Below are positions 7,209-15,321 of a DNA stretch of 64,000 nt, piece after piece. The stretch comes from Poindextera sp035294785 (GTDB lineage: Bacteria; Pseudomonadota; Alphaproteobacteria; Caulobacterales; Caulobacteraceae): positions 1 to 64,000 of the forward strand of contig DATGKF010000038.1 of the NCBI GenBank assembly GCA_035294785.1, given 5' to 3'. The number at the start of each line of letters is the position of its first letter. The first letter of the stretch is position 1. The notes below the pieces were generated by a model. It made no database searches and was not told the DNA's origin. It worked only from the letters and a program-made list of their open reading frames with translations. The translations under genes were made by a program, and so were the position numbers.

Positions 7209-9236
7209 ATGGCCCGCAGCCCGCATCGCATGCCCGACCTGTTCGACAATGCGCTCGCGCCGGCGCCGGCCGCGCCGCTGGCCAGCGCGCACGAACCGCG
7301 CCCCTCCTCCGGGTATTCGTCCAAGGACATCGAGGTTCTCGAGGGCCTGGAGCCGGTGCGCAAGCGGCCGGGCATGTACATCGGCGGGGTCGACGAGCAG
7401 GCTCTGCACCACCTCTTCGCCGAGGTGCTCGACAACGCCATGGACGAGGCCGTGCAGGGCCACGCCAAGATCATCGAGGTCAATCTCGACGCTGCCGGCG
7501 CGCTCAGCGTGCGCGACGACGGACAGGGCATGCCGGTCGATCCGCACCCCAAGTTTCCGGACAAGTCGGGGCTCGAGGTCATCATGACCACCCTGCATTC
7601 CGGCGCGAAGTTCTCCGACAAGACCTACGAGACCTCGGCCGGCCTGCACGGGGTCGGCGTTTCGGTGGTGAACGCGCTCTCCGAGCGGGTGGACGTCACC
7701 GTCTGGCGCGACGGCTACGAGTGGCGTCAGGCCTTCGCGCGCGGCAAACCCACGGGGCCGCTGGAGCGCGGCGAGCCGTCGCGAAAGCGCGGGACGCAGG
7801 TGCGCTTCCTGCCGGACGCGGTGATCTTCGGCGAGGGCGTCGCCTTTCGCCCGGCGCGGCTCTACCGCATGGCGCGATCGAAGGCCTATCTGTTCCGCGG
7901 CGTCGAGATCCGCTGGCGCTGCGCGCCTGAGCTGGCCGGCGAGCACACGCCGACGGAAGCGACGTTCCGCTTTCCGAACGGCCTCGCCGACGCGCTGGCC
8001 GAACGTCTCGGCGCGCAGGCGACCGTCACCGAGACCTTCTCCGGGCGCGTCCAGCGGCAGGGAGAGACCGGCGCGGTGGAATGGGCCATCGCCTGGTCGC
8101 CGGCCGGCTTCGGCGAAGCGGACGGATTCATGTCGTCCTACTGCAACACCGTTCCGACGCCGGAGGGCGGCACGCACGAGGCGGGACTGCGAGCGGTGCT
8201 GACGCGCAGCCTCAAGGCCTACGCCGAGCTCACGGGCGAGAAGCGCGCCGCCGTCATCACCGGAGATGACGTGCTGGCTCAGGCCGGCGCCATGATCAGC
8301 GTGTTCGTCCGCAATCCGGAGTTCCAGGGCCAGACCAAGGAACGCCTCTCTTCGATCGACGCGCAGCGGCTCGTCGAGGCGGCCCTGCGCGATCCCTTCG
8401 ACCATTGGCTTGCGTCCTCGCCGAAGGCGGCCAATGCGCTCCTGGACTTTGTCATCGAGCATGCCGAAGAGCGGCTGAAGCGGCGACGCGACAGGGAGGT
8501 CGCCCGCGCCTCGGCGACGCGCAAGCTGCGCCTGCCCGGCAAGCTCGCCGACTGTTCCGGGCAGGCGACCGACGGGACGGAGATCTTCCTGGTCGAGGGG
8601 GATTCCGCCGGCGGCTCGGCCAAGCAGGCGCGCGACCGGCGCACGCAGGCGATCCTGCCGTTGCGCGGCAAGATCCTGAACGTCGTCTCGGCGACGGGCG
8701 AGAAGACCGGTGGCAACAAGGAGCTGACCGACCTGATGCTGGCGCTGGGCGTGCAGCCCGGCCCCCGCTTCCGTGAGGAAGATCTGCGTTACGAGCGCGT
8801 GATCATCATGACCGACGCCGACGTCGACGGCGCCCACATCGCCTCGCTTCTGATCACATTCTTTTATCGGACCATGCCGGATCTGGTCCGGAGCGGACGG
8901 CTCTATCTGGCTCTGCCGCCGCTCTACCGCTTGAGCCACGGCGGCAAGGTCGCCTACGCCCGCGATGACGCCCACAAGGACGAGCTGATGGCCACCGAGT
9001 TCAAAGGCAAGAAGCCTGATGTCGGCCGCTTCAAGGGCCTGGGCGAGATGATGCCGGCGCAGTTGAAGGAAACCACCATGAACCCGGCCACGCGCACGCT
9101 GGCGCGGGTCACGCTGCCGCGCGCAGAGGAGCCGGTGGAGGCGATCGTGGAGACGCTGATGGGCCGCAAACCCGAGCTTCGCTTCCGCTTCATCCAGGAA
9201 AACGCAAGCTTCGCCGCCGCCGACCTCGACGTCTGA
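7209..9236 (+). CDS. parE: DNA topoisomerase IV subunit B
   Basis: ATPase subunit of topoisomerase IV, which decatenates daughter chromosomes with ParC. The 675-residue translation has the GHKL ATPase motifs EVLDNAMDEA and DDGQGMPVD, the loop GLHGVGVSVVNALS, the TOPRIM motifs VEGDSAGGSAKQARDR and MTDADVDGAH, and the C-terminal GRFKGLGEMMP. The TOPRIM segment ILNVVSATGEK and the overall length fit ParE rather than GyrB. Two ATGs (7209 and 7230) are possible; family similarity starts only near residue 35. A GCTACACC element at 7195-7202 sits so close to the first ATG that a leaderless mRNA is possible, though no good -35 was found. Confidence 0.95.
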   Translation: MARSPHRMPDLFDNALAPAPAAPLASAHEPRPSSGYSSKDIEVLEGLEPVRKRPGMYIGGVDEQALHHLFAEVLDNAMDEAVQGHAKIIEVNLDAAGALSVRDDGQGMPVDPHPKFPDKSGLEVIMTTLHSGAKFSDKTYETSAGLHGVGVSVVNALSERVDVTVWRDGYEWRQAFARGKPTGPLERGEPSRKRGTQVRFLPDAVIFGEGVAFRPARLYRMARSKAYLFRGVEIRWRCAPELAGEHTPTEATFRFPNGLADALAERLGAQATVTETFSGRVQRQGETGAVEWAIAWSPAGFGEADGFMSSYCNTVPTPEGGTHEAGLRAVLTRSLKAYAELTGEKRAAVITGDDVLAQAGAMISVFVRNPEFQGQTKERLSSIDAQRLVEAALRDPFDHWLASSPKAANALLDFVIEHAEERLKRRRDREVARASATRKLRLPGKLADCSGQATDGTEIFLVEGDSAGGSAKQARDRRTQAILPLRGKILNVVSATGEKTGGNKELTDLMLALGVQPGPRFREEDLRYERVIIMTDADVDGAHIASLLITFFYRTMPDLVRSGRLYLALPPLYRLSHGGKVAYARDDAHKDELMATEFKGKKPDVGRFKGLGEMMPAQLKETTMNPATRTLARVTLPRAEEPVEAIVETLMGRKPELRFRFIQENASFAAADLDV

Positions 9237-9278
9237 GTTCGGTTGACGCCGGCGGCTGGCGGCGGAAGGATCGCCAGC

Positions 9279-10079
9279 ATGCTCGATCACGCCGCGAACT
9301 TTGAGATGACGCCGCAGGAGCGCGCCGCCCTCGCCGGGGACGGGTTCGTGCTGCGCGAGGGTGTGTTCGACGCGGCCGAGTGCGCCGCCATCGCCGCCGA
9401 CTGCGAGGCCCTCGTCACTGATCTCGCGGCCGCCTCGCGGGGGAAGAAGCACGCGCTGGGCAGCTACATGTTCGAGGTCGAGCGCGAGGCCGGCACGATC
9501 ATCAAGTGGGAGCCCGACGCGCCGGACGTGGTCCAGGGCGTCGAGCCCTTCGGCCACATCTCCAAGCCGCTGAACGACTGGGGGCTCGATGCGCGCTTCG
9601 TCGACCCGGCCAAGGCGATCGTCGGCGAGGACGACCTCGTCCTCTTCACCGAGAAGCTGAACGTCAAGCGGGCCAAGGACGGCGGCCACATCATCCTGCA
9701 CCAGGACTTCCCCTACTGGGAGCCGACCACGCCGGTCGCCAGCCGCATCGCGACAGCGATGCTGTTCATCGACGACGCGACGGTGGAGAACGGTTGCCTG
9801 GAGGTCGCGCCAGGCAGCCACACGTCCGGCAAGTATCCACAGCGCGAGGCTGACGCCTTCGGAAGCCTGGAGATGGATCCGGCGGCCTTCGATCATGCCC
9901 GACTACGGCCGCTGGAGGTGAAGGCCGGCGCGGTCGTCTGGTTCGGCGCCTTCCTCGTGCACCGCTCGCTGCCGAACCGCTCGGACAAGGACCGCCGCGC
10001 CCTGCTCTACTCCTACCAGCCGGCGGGCTGTCCACACATCCGCGAAATCAGCCCGATCAAACGGGCCGCCGCAGGCTAG
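9279..10079 (+). CDS. Phytanoyl-CoA dioxygenase family protein
   Basis: A 266-residue Fe(II)/2-oxoglutarate-dependent oxygenase of the PhyH family. Start ATG 9279 follows a GGAAGGA ribosome site. The iron ligands are visible as the HxD pair in ILHQDFPYW (about residues 139-141) and the distal His in VHRSLPNRSDKDRRAL, whose Arg would bind 2-oxoglutarate. CLEVAPGSHTSG is the usual jelly-roll strand. The substrate is unknown; family members hydroxylate CoA esters, ectoine or small metabolites. Its stop shares the palindrome CTAG with the stop of a second PhyH-family gene on the other strand, a convergent pair. Confidence 0.85.
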   Translation: MLDHAANFEMTPQERAALAGDGFVLREGVFDAAECAAIAADCEALVTDLAAASRGKKHALGSYMFEVEREAGTIIKWEPDAPDVVQGVEPFGHISKPLNDWGLDARFVDPAKAIVGEDDLVLFTEKLNVKRAKDGGHIILHQDFPYWEPTTPVASRIATAMLFIDDATVENGCLEVAPGSHTSGKYPQREADAFGSLEMDPAAFDHARLRPLEVKAGAVVWFGAFLVHRSLPNRSDKDRRALLYSYQPAGCPHIREISPIKRAAAG

Positions 10080-10915
10080 ACCAGCACCACCTTGCCGTCG
10101 GCGACGTAGGTGAGGGGTTGCGGCGGGATACGGGCGCGGTGTTCTTCCATCCAGGGCATGTCGGCCGGCGTCTTGCGGCGCACCGGCGTCAGCTGGAATT
10201 CGGTCGGGAACGCCTTGCGCTCTCGTCCGGTCGTATTCGGCGCGGTGTAGTGCAGCGTCTGCGACGAGTGAAAGGTTGCGCCGCCAGCCTTGAGCGGACA
10301 GGCGACCGCTTGGCTCGCGTCGAACGGCTCGTCGGCGGCCAGGAGGTTGTGGATCGGGTCTTCCAGGTGCCGGTGACGCAGCAGGCCGCGGCGGTGCGAG
10401 CCCGGCAGGAACTGCATCGCGCCCATCTCGACGCTCACGTCATGCAGGGGCAGCCAGACGCCGAGGGCGTGGTAGTCGAGTTCCGGCTGCCAATAGGCCT
10501 TGTCCTGGTGCCAGGCGACCTCGCGCCCGCCGGGCGGCTTGCGGATCATGTGGCCCCAACTCGTCAGGCGCGCTTCGTCGACCTCCAGCAGCGCCGCCGC
10601 GTAGCGCTTGGCGTTGTTGCGGAAGGCCGAGTGCATGATCTCGGGGAAGGCCATCTCCGGGAAGAAGGCCTGGCTCAGCCGGCTGGGCTCGCCCTCGGCC
10701 AGCGCGCCGGAGCGGTCGAGCGGCGCGCCGGGGCGCCCAGCGCGGGCGGGATCGAAGATGTGGTCGAAGATGCGCTCGAGCCAGGCGAGCTCCTCGTCGG
10801 TGGTCAGGCGCTCGACGGCGAGGAAGCCGTTGTCGCGGAAGAAGGCGATTTCGTCCGCGGTCGGCTCGACCCGGAAGTTCGGCGTTGGCGACAGTCCGTA
10901 GCGCGGCTCGGCCAT
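10076..10915 (-). CDS. Phytanoyl-CoA dioxygenase family protein
   Basis: A second, only distantly similar PhyH-type oxygenase (279 residues from ATG 10915; an in-frame TTG at 10951 would add 12 residues). Iron ligands are the HxD in VAWHQDKAYW and a His in LHYTAPNTTGRERKA; MQFLPGSHRRG is the conserved core strand. The proline-rich C-terminal tail is typical of members annotated near ectoine- or quorum-signal-like hydroxylases, but the substrate is not inferable. It is transcribed toward the neighbouring PhyH gene, and both stop codons lie in the same CTAG. Confidence 0.85.
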   Translation of the reverse strand: MAEPRYGLSPTPNFRVEPTADEIAFFRDNGFLAVERLTTDEELAWLERIFDHIFDPARAGRPGAPLDRSGALAEGEPSRLSQAFFPEMAFPEIMHSAFRNNAKRYAAALLEVDEARLTSWGHMIRKPPGGREVAWHQDKAYWQPELDYHALGVWLPLHDVSVEMGAMQFLPGSHRRGLLRHRHLEDPIHNLLAADEPFDASQAVACPLKAGGATFHSSQTLHYTAPNTTGRERKAFPTEFQLTPVRRKTPADMPWMEEHRARIPPQPLTYVADGKVVLV

Positions 10916-10977
10916 GGCTGGAATGCTAACGATCGGCGCCGCGGCCGCCAAGACCGACGCGCAACCGCTTTGTCACA

Positions 10978-11005
10978 TTGACTTTCCGCCGGCCCCGCCT
11001 ATCTA
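10978..11005 (+). promoter_or_regulatory. Candidate promoter of the DEAD-box helicase gene
   Basis: TTGACT (10978-10983) and TATCTA (11000-11005) are separated by 16 bases, giving a likely transcription start near 11012 and a leader of about 65 bases before the helicase ATG. Confidence 0.4.
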
Positions 11006-11078
11006 GAGCCGCATTGGAGCGGGATGCGAGCGCTCTTGAGTCGCGCGTCCGAACGCCCCGCCGTTTCACCCATAGAGC

Positions 11079-12587
11079 ATGACCGACTTTTCCGAACTGG
11101 GGCTCAGCCCCGAAACCCTGCAAGCCGTCGCCGACAGCGGCTACACCACAGCCACACCCATTCAGGCGCAGGCGATTCCCGTCGCCCTGGCCGGGCAGGA
11201 CGTGCTGGGCATCGCCCAGACCGGCACCGGCAAGACGGCGGCCTTCACGCTGCCGATGATCGAGACCTTGAAGGCGGGCCGCGCCAAGGCGCGCATGCCG
11301 CGCTCGCTCGTCATCGAGCCGACGCGCGAGCTGGCCGACCAGGTGTCGCTGGCGTTCGAGCGCTACGCCAAGGGCACGAAGCTTTCCTGGGCGCTGCTCA
11401 TCGGCGGCGTCTCGTTCGCCGACCAGGAGCGCAAGCTCGATCGCGGCGTCGACGTGCTGATCGCGACGCCCGGCCGCCTGCTGGACCACTTCGAGCGCGG
11501 CAAGCTCTTGCTCACCGGCGTGCAGATCATGGTGGTCGACGAAGCCGACCGCATGCTCGACATGGGCTTCATCCCGGACATCGAGCGCATCTTCAAGCTG
11601 ACGCCGCCGAAGAAGCAGACGCTGTTTTTCTCGGCGACCATGCCGCCGGAGATCACCCGGCTGACCAAGCAGTTCCTGCACGAGCCGGTGCGCATCGAGG
11701 CCTCGAAACCCGCCACGACGGCGGAGAACATCGCCCAGCACATCGTGCGCATCCCCTCCGCCGACCCCGCCGCCAAGCGCACCGCGCTGCGAGCGCTGGT
11801 CGGCGCGGCCAACGTCAAGAACGGCATCGTCTTCTGCAATCGCAAGAGCGAGGTCGACATTGTCGCCAAGTCGCTGAAGACGCACGGCTTCAACGCCGCG
11901 GCCATCCACGGCGACCTCGACCAGCAGACCCGCATGCGCACCCTCGCCGCGTTCCGCGATGGCGACCTGAAACTGCTGGTGGCGTCCGACGTCGCCGCGC
12001 GTGGGCTCGACATTCCCGACGTGAGCCACGTCTTCAACTACGATGTCCCGCACCACGCCGACGACTACGTCCACCGCATCGGCCGCACTGGCCGCGCCGG
12101 CAAGACCGGCGACACGTTCATGATCGTGACGCCGGCGGACTCCCGATCCCTCGACAAGGTGCTCAAGCTCATCGGGCAGAACCCGGACGAGGTGAAGCTC
12201 GACGTCGACTGGAGCCAGGTGAAGCCGGGCCGGCCGCGCGAGGACAACAAACGCGGCCGTCGTCCTGTGCGCGGCCGCGACCACGCCCCGCCGCTCGATC
12301 CCAACCGCGAACAGATGCCGATGGCGCCGGCGCCCTCGCAGCCCGCGACTTCGCAGCCGGCTGCTCGCGCGGTCGAGGGGGCGCCGGAAGCCAAACCCGT
12401 CGCCCAGGCCGAGCCCAGGCCGGCCAGACCGCCGCGCGAGCGCGGACGCGACCGCTCGAAGGATCGCCAGCCGCGCGCGGAAAAGGTCCAGCCGCCGCAG
12501 CGCGAGGAGCGCGACGATCGCAATGTACGCGGCTTCGGCGGCGACACGCCCGCCTTTCTGCTGCGCGCGGCGCCGCGCGAGGACTGA
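11079..12587 (+). CDS. DEAD-box ATP-dependent RNA helicase (RhlE-like)
   Basis: A 502-residue RNA helicase with all core motifs: Q-motif region TATPIQAQAIP, Walker A AQTGTGKT (46-53), PTRELA, TPGR, DEAD at 154-157, SAT, and the C-terminal motifs ARGLDIPDV and HRIGRTGRAG. Residues from about 375 on form a low-complexity basic, Pro/Ala/Arg-rich tail likely to bind RNA. Such helicases assist RNA degradation or ribosome assembly, especially in the cold; in Caulobacter an RhlB-type helicase joins the RNase E degradosome. Assignment to RhlE rather than RhlB is from general likeness only, so no symbol is given. Confidence 0.92.
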   Translation: MTDFSELGLSPETLQAVADSGYTTATPIQAQAIPVALAGQDVLGIAQTGTGKTAAFTLPMIETLKAGRAKARMPRSLVIEPTRELADQVSLAFERYAKGTKLSWALLIGGVSFADQERKLDRGVDVLIATPGRLLDHFERGKLLLTGVQIMVVDEADRMLDMGFIPDIERIFKLTPPKKQTLFFSATMPPEITRLTKQFLHEPVRIEASKPATTAENIAQHIVRIPSADPAAKRTALRALVGAANVKNGIVFCNRKSEVDIVAKSLKTHGFNAAAIHGDLDQQTRMRTLAAFRDGDLKLLVASDVAARGLDIPDVSHVFNYDVPHHADDYVHRIGRTGRAGKTGDTFMIVTPADSRSLDKVLKLIGQNPDEVKLDVDWSQVKPGRPREDNKRGRRPVRGRDHAPPLDPNREQMPMAPAPSQPATSQPAARAVEGAPEAKPVAQAEPRPARPPRERGRDRSKDRQPRAEKVQPPQREERDDRNVRGFGGDTPAFLLRAAPRED

Positions 12588-12668
12588 AGCTCCTTAACCC
12601 TGTGTTCTGAGTTCCCGGACTAGCCTGGCGGTCACGAATCGCCAGCCCAGAAAGGGATACGAGCGAGC

Positions 12669-13721
12669 ATGGACGAAGCGCCGCCTCCGCCGCCAACCGA
12701 AGACGACAGCTTCGCGCTCGCCCGCCGCGTGGTCGAGGACATGGCCCGCCGCGGCATCCCGCCGACGCCGCTCAACTACGAACTGATCACCTATGCGCTG
12801 ACCGATCCGCGCGGCGATCTGGCGATGGAAATCGACCTCCTGATCGCCTCGGGCGACACGCTCACGGACCTCGCGGCGGAGGCGCTGGCGGCGAATTTCG
12901 TTCCCAAGGCCAAGCTCGAGGAAGAGCTGCGCAACGCCGGCGACCAGCTGAACCGCGAAATCGCCTCGGTCTCGGAAGCGATCAAGCAGGCGCACGCCAC
13001 CAGCGAACACTTCGGCGAGACGCTCGCCGGCGCCGGCCGCGAACTCTCCGCCCCGGTCGCGGCGGCCGATCTCGACAAGCTGGTCGAGACGCTGGCGGTG
13101 GCGACCCGCGACGTGCAGGCCGAAAACCGCTCGCTGGAAGAGCGGCTGAACGAGGCGACCGCCGAGGTGAGCCGGCTGCGCGAGCGGCTGGACGTCGTGC
13201 GCCGCGAAGCCAGCATCGACGACCTCACCAAGCTCTCCAACCGCAAGGCTTTCAACGAGGTGCTGGCCGACGCCTGCCTCAACGCCGACGCCAAGGGCGA
13301 GCCGCTGACGCTCGCTTTCCTCGACATCGACCACTTCAAGCAATTCAACGACACCTGGGGCCACCAGACCGGCGATCAGGTGCTGCGCTTCGTCGCCAGC
13401 ATCATCGGCAAGGTGGCGAGCGAGCCGCGGTTCGCGGCCCGCTACGGCGGCGAGGAGTTCGCCATCATCTTTCCCGGCGAACGGGCGGACGAAGTGGAGA
13501 CGACGCTGGAGTCGATCCGCGGCGAAGTCTGCGCCCGCAGCCTGAGGCGCCGCTCGACCAACGAAGATCTGGGCGCCGTGACCGTTTCAGCGGGCCTGGC
13601 GCAATTGCATTTCGGCGAGGAGCCGCAGGCTCTGCTCGAGCGCGCGGACGAGGCGCTCTATGCCTCGAAGCGCACCGGCCGCAACCGCGTCACCGCCCAC
13701 GCGATTCCCGACGCGGCCTAA
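12669..13721 (+). CDS. GGDEF-domain diguanylate cyclase
   Basis: Makes cyclic di-GMP from two GTP. The 350-residue protein has an N-terminal part (1-150) with a Pro-rich start and a long amphipathic, coiled-coil-like segment rich in Glu and Ala (about 70-180), then the GGDEF domain (about 185-345). The active-site loop is GGEEF at 260-264, DIDHFKQFNDTWGHQTGD gives the metal-binding Asp and substrate loop, so the enzyme should be active. The inhibitory I-site RxxD, expected just before RYGGEEF, is replaced by SEPR, so product inhibition is probably absent. No transmembrane segment is seen. Its stop shares bases with the convergent gene's stop. Confidence 0.9.
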   Translation: MDEAPPPPPTEDDSFALARRVVEDMARRGIPPTPLNYELITYALTDPRGDLAMEIDLLIASGDTLTDLAAEALAANFVPKAKLEEELRNAGDQLNREIASVSEAIKQAHATSEHFGETLAGAGRELSAPVAAADLDKLVETLAVATRDVQAENRSLEERLNEATAEVSRLRERLDVVRREASIDDLTKLSNRKAFNEVLADACLNADAKGEPLTLAFLDIDHFKQFNDTWGHQTGDQVLRFVASIIGKVASEPRFAARYGGEEFAIIFPGERADEVETTLESIRGEVCARSLRRRSTNEDLGAVTVSAGLAQLHFGEEPQALLERADEALYASKRTGRNRVTAHAIPDAA

Positions 13722-14476
13722 AGCTCTGTCTCAGCCAGCGTCTTCGCCGCCTCGTCGAAGGCGCGCCAGGCCGTGTAGGCCAGGCCGCCCCCGACGCTGA
13801 TCCGCCGCACGCCAATGTCGGCCAGCTGCTTGGCCGGCAGATCCGGTCGGAGGATGACGTTGACGGGCCTGGGCGCCAGCGCCTTGACGATCGCCGCCAC
13901 ATCCTCAGCCGTGCGCACGCCCGCCGGGAAGAGGCAGTCCGAGCCCGCCTCGGCGTAGGCTTCAAGGCGGCTGATCACGGTCGCCAGGTCAGCCTCGCCG
14001 ACCAGATAGCCCTCGCACCGCCCGACCAGCAGCATGCGGCTCTGGTCCTGGTCGATCGCCGCCCGCGCCGCCTTCACCCGCTCGACTGCAAGATCGACCG
14101 GCAGGAGTCCCGGCTGCTCGCCGCCGATGACGCGATCCTCGATCGAGAGACCGGCGAGGCCGGTGGCGGCGGCAAGGCGCACGTTCGCGGCCACCCCCTC
14201 GGGCTCGACGGCGAATCCGCCCTCGAAGTCGGCGTTGAGCGGAATGTCGGTGGCGGCGGCGACCTCGGTCAGGTGGGCGAGCAGCTGGTCGCGCTCGATG
14301 CCGTAGTCCGGGCGCCCGATCCAGCGGGCGAAGCCGCTGCTGGTGGACGCGATCGCCTTGAACCCCAGCGATTGGAGGTGCAGCGCGCTCCCGACGTCCC
14401 AGGGGTTGGGAATGATGAAGCAGCCGCTCTCGTGCAGGCGGTGGAAGGCTTGGCGCTTTTCAGCGGGTGTTGGCAT
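13718..14476 (-). CDS. Isocitrate lyase/phosphoenolpyruvate mutase family protein
   Basis: A 252-residue TIM-barrel enzyme of the PEP mutase/isocitrate lyase superfamily. The N-terminus FIIPNPWDVGSALHLQSLGFKAIASTS and the metal-site segments NADFEGGF and SIEDR are visible, together with GRCEGYL and CLFPAGV later. Known members cleave or isomerise carboxylates (oxaloacetate, 2-methylisocitrate, phosphonates). The typical catalytic Cys loop of isocitrate lyase (KKCGH) is not seen, which points to a PEP mutase-like or oxaloacetate-decarboxylase-like activity; the substrate is open. It is a single gene convergent with the diguanylate cyclase. Confidence 0.8.
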   Translation of the reverse strand: MPTPAEKRQAFHRLHESGCFIIPNPWDVGSALHLQSLGFKAIASTSSGFARWIGRPDYGIERDQLLAHLTEVAAATDIPLNADFEGGFAVEPEGVAANVRLAAATGLAGLSIEDRVIGGEQPGLLPVDLAVERVKAARAAIDQDQSRMLLVGRCEGYLVGEADLATVISRLEAYAEAGSDCLFPAGVRTAEDVAAIVKALAPRPVNVILRPDLPAKQLADIGVRRISVGGGLAYTAWRAFDEAAKTLAETEL

Positions 14477-14558
14477 AGCGACCGTCCTTGGTGGAAACGC
14501 GGACCTCGCTATAGCGCGCCGACGGCTTGAAATCTGGCAGGAAGCGGACGCCGACGAC

Positions 14559-14951
14559 CTATGCGTCGCGCGCGGCGGCCGGCTCGATGGTGACGCTCTC
14601 GCCGCAGCCGCAGGCGTCGGTCTCGTTCGGATTGTGGAAGACGAACTTGGCCGAGAGGCGCGTCGTCTCGTAGTCGATCTCCGAGCCGAGCAGGAAGAGC
14701 ACCGCCTTGGGCTCGATGAGGATGGTGACGCCCTTATCCTCGACGACCTCGTCGAGCGGCGCGGCGGCCTCGGCGTATTCGACCACGTACTCCTGGCCGG
14801 CGCAGCCGCCGTTCTTCACGCCCACGCGCAAGCCGACGTAGCCGCCGTCGGCGCGGCCCAGGATCTCGCGCACGCGCGTCGCGGCGCGCTCGGTGAGCGT
14901 GACGACTTTCGGCCGCGGACGGCGCAGGCGTGTTGGGGCGATCTGATCCAT
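14559..14951 (-). CDS. sufA: A-type iron-sulfur carrier SufA/HesB family
   Basis: A 130-residue A-type carrier that receives Fe-S clusters from the SufBCD scaffold and passes them to apoproteins. The three cluster-binding cysteines are present: one in NGGCAGQEY and two in the C-terminal ACGCGES. The first 15 residues (rich in Pro and Arg) are an extension beyond the usual 107-120-residue size. Its ATG overlaps the last base of the sufT stop, placing it last in the minus-strand Fe-S operon. Confidence 0.9.
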   Translation of the reverse strand: MDQIAPTRLRRPRPKVVTLTERAATRVREILGRADGGYVGLRVGVKNGGCAGQEYVVEYAEAAAPLDEVVEDKGVTILIEPKAVLFLLGSEIDYETTRLSAKFVFHNPNETDACGCGESVTIEPAAARDA

Positions 14952-15310
14952 CAGAACATATTCAGTTGCAGCTTGGCTTCATCAGACATCCGCGACGGAT
15001 CCCAGGGCGGATCGAAGATCACGTTGACGGTGCAGGACTTGATGCCGTCGATCTCCATGACCGCGTCCTCGACCCAGCCGGGCATGTCGCCGGCGACCGG
15101 GCACCCCGGCGCGGTGAGCGTCATGTCGATGGCCACGTCCTTCTCGTCGGACACGTCGACCCGGTAGATCAGCCCAAGCTCGTAGATGTCGACCGGGATC
15201 TCCGGGTCGAACACGGTCTTGAGCTTGTCGACCAACTGGTCGGTCAGCGCGTCCAGCTCTTGCTGGCTGAGCGCCTGGGCTTCGGTCGTGTCGAGTCGGG
15301 CGTCGTCCAT
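14951..15310 (-). CDS. sufT: SUF system assembly protein SufT (MIP18/DUF59 family)
   Basis: A 119-residue MIP18-family protein that assists Fe-S maturation, often encoded next to sufS or sufA. The domain core is clear: VFDPEIPVDIYELGLIYRV, TLTAPGCPVAGDMP with its conserved cysteine, and VIFDPPWDPSRMS. The first 20 residues are an acidic, low-conservation lead. It lies between sufS (11-base gap) and sufA (1-base overlap). Confidence 0.88.
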   Translation of the reverse strand: MDDARLDTTEAQALSQQELDALTDQLVDKLKTVFDPEIPVDIYELGLIYRVDVSDEKDVAIDMTLTAPGCPVAGDMPGWVEDAVMEIDGIKSCTVNVIFDPPWDPSRMSDEAKLQLNMF

Positions 15311-15321
15311 GATTCCTGAGC

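Noticed and set aside
6339..9896. 1185-codon open frame on the minus strand opposite parE and the first PhyH gene
   Set aside because: Antisense frame in GC-rich DNA; composition is Arg/Gly/His-rich with no motif, and the plus strand has parE and PhyH with full family motifs.
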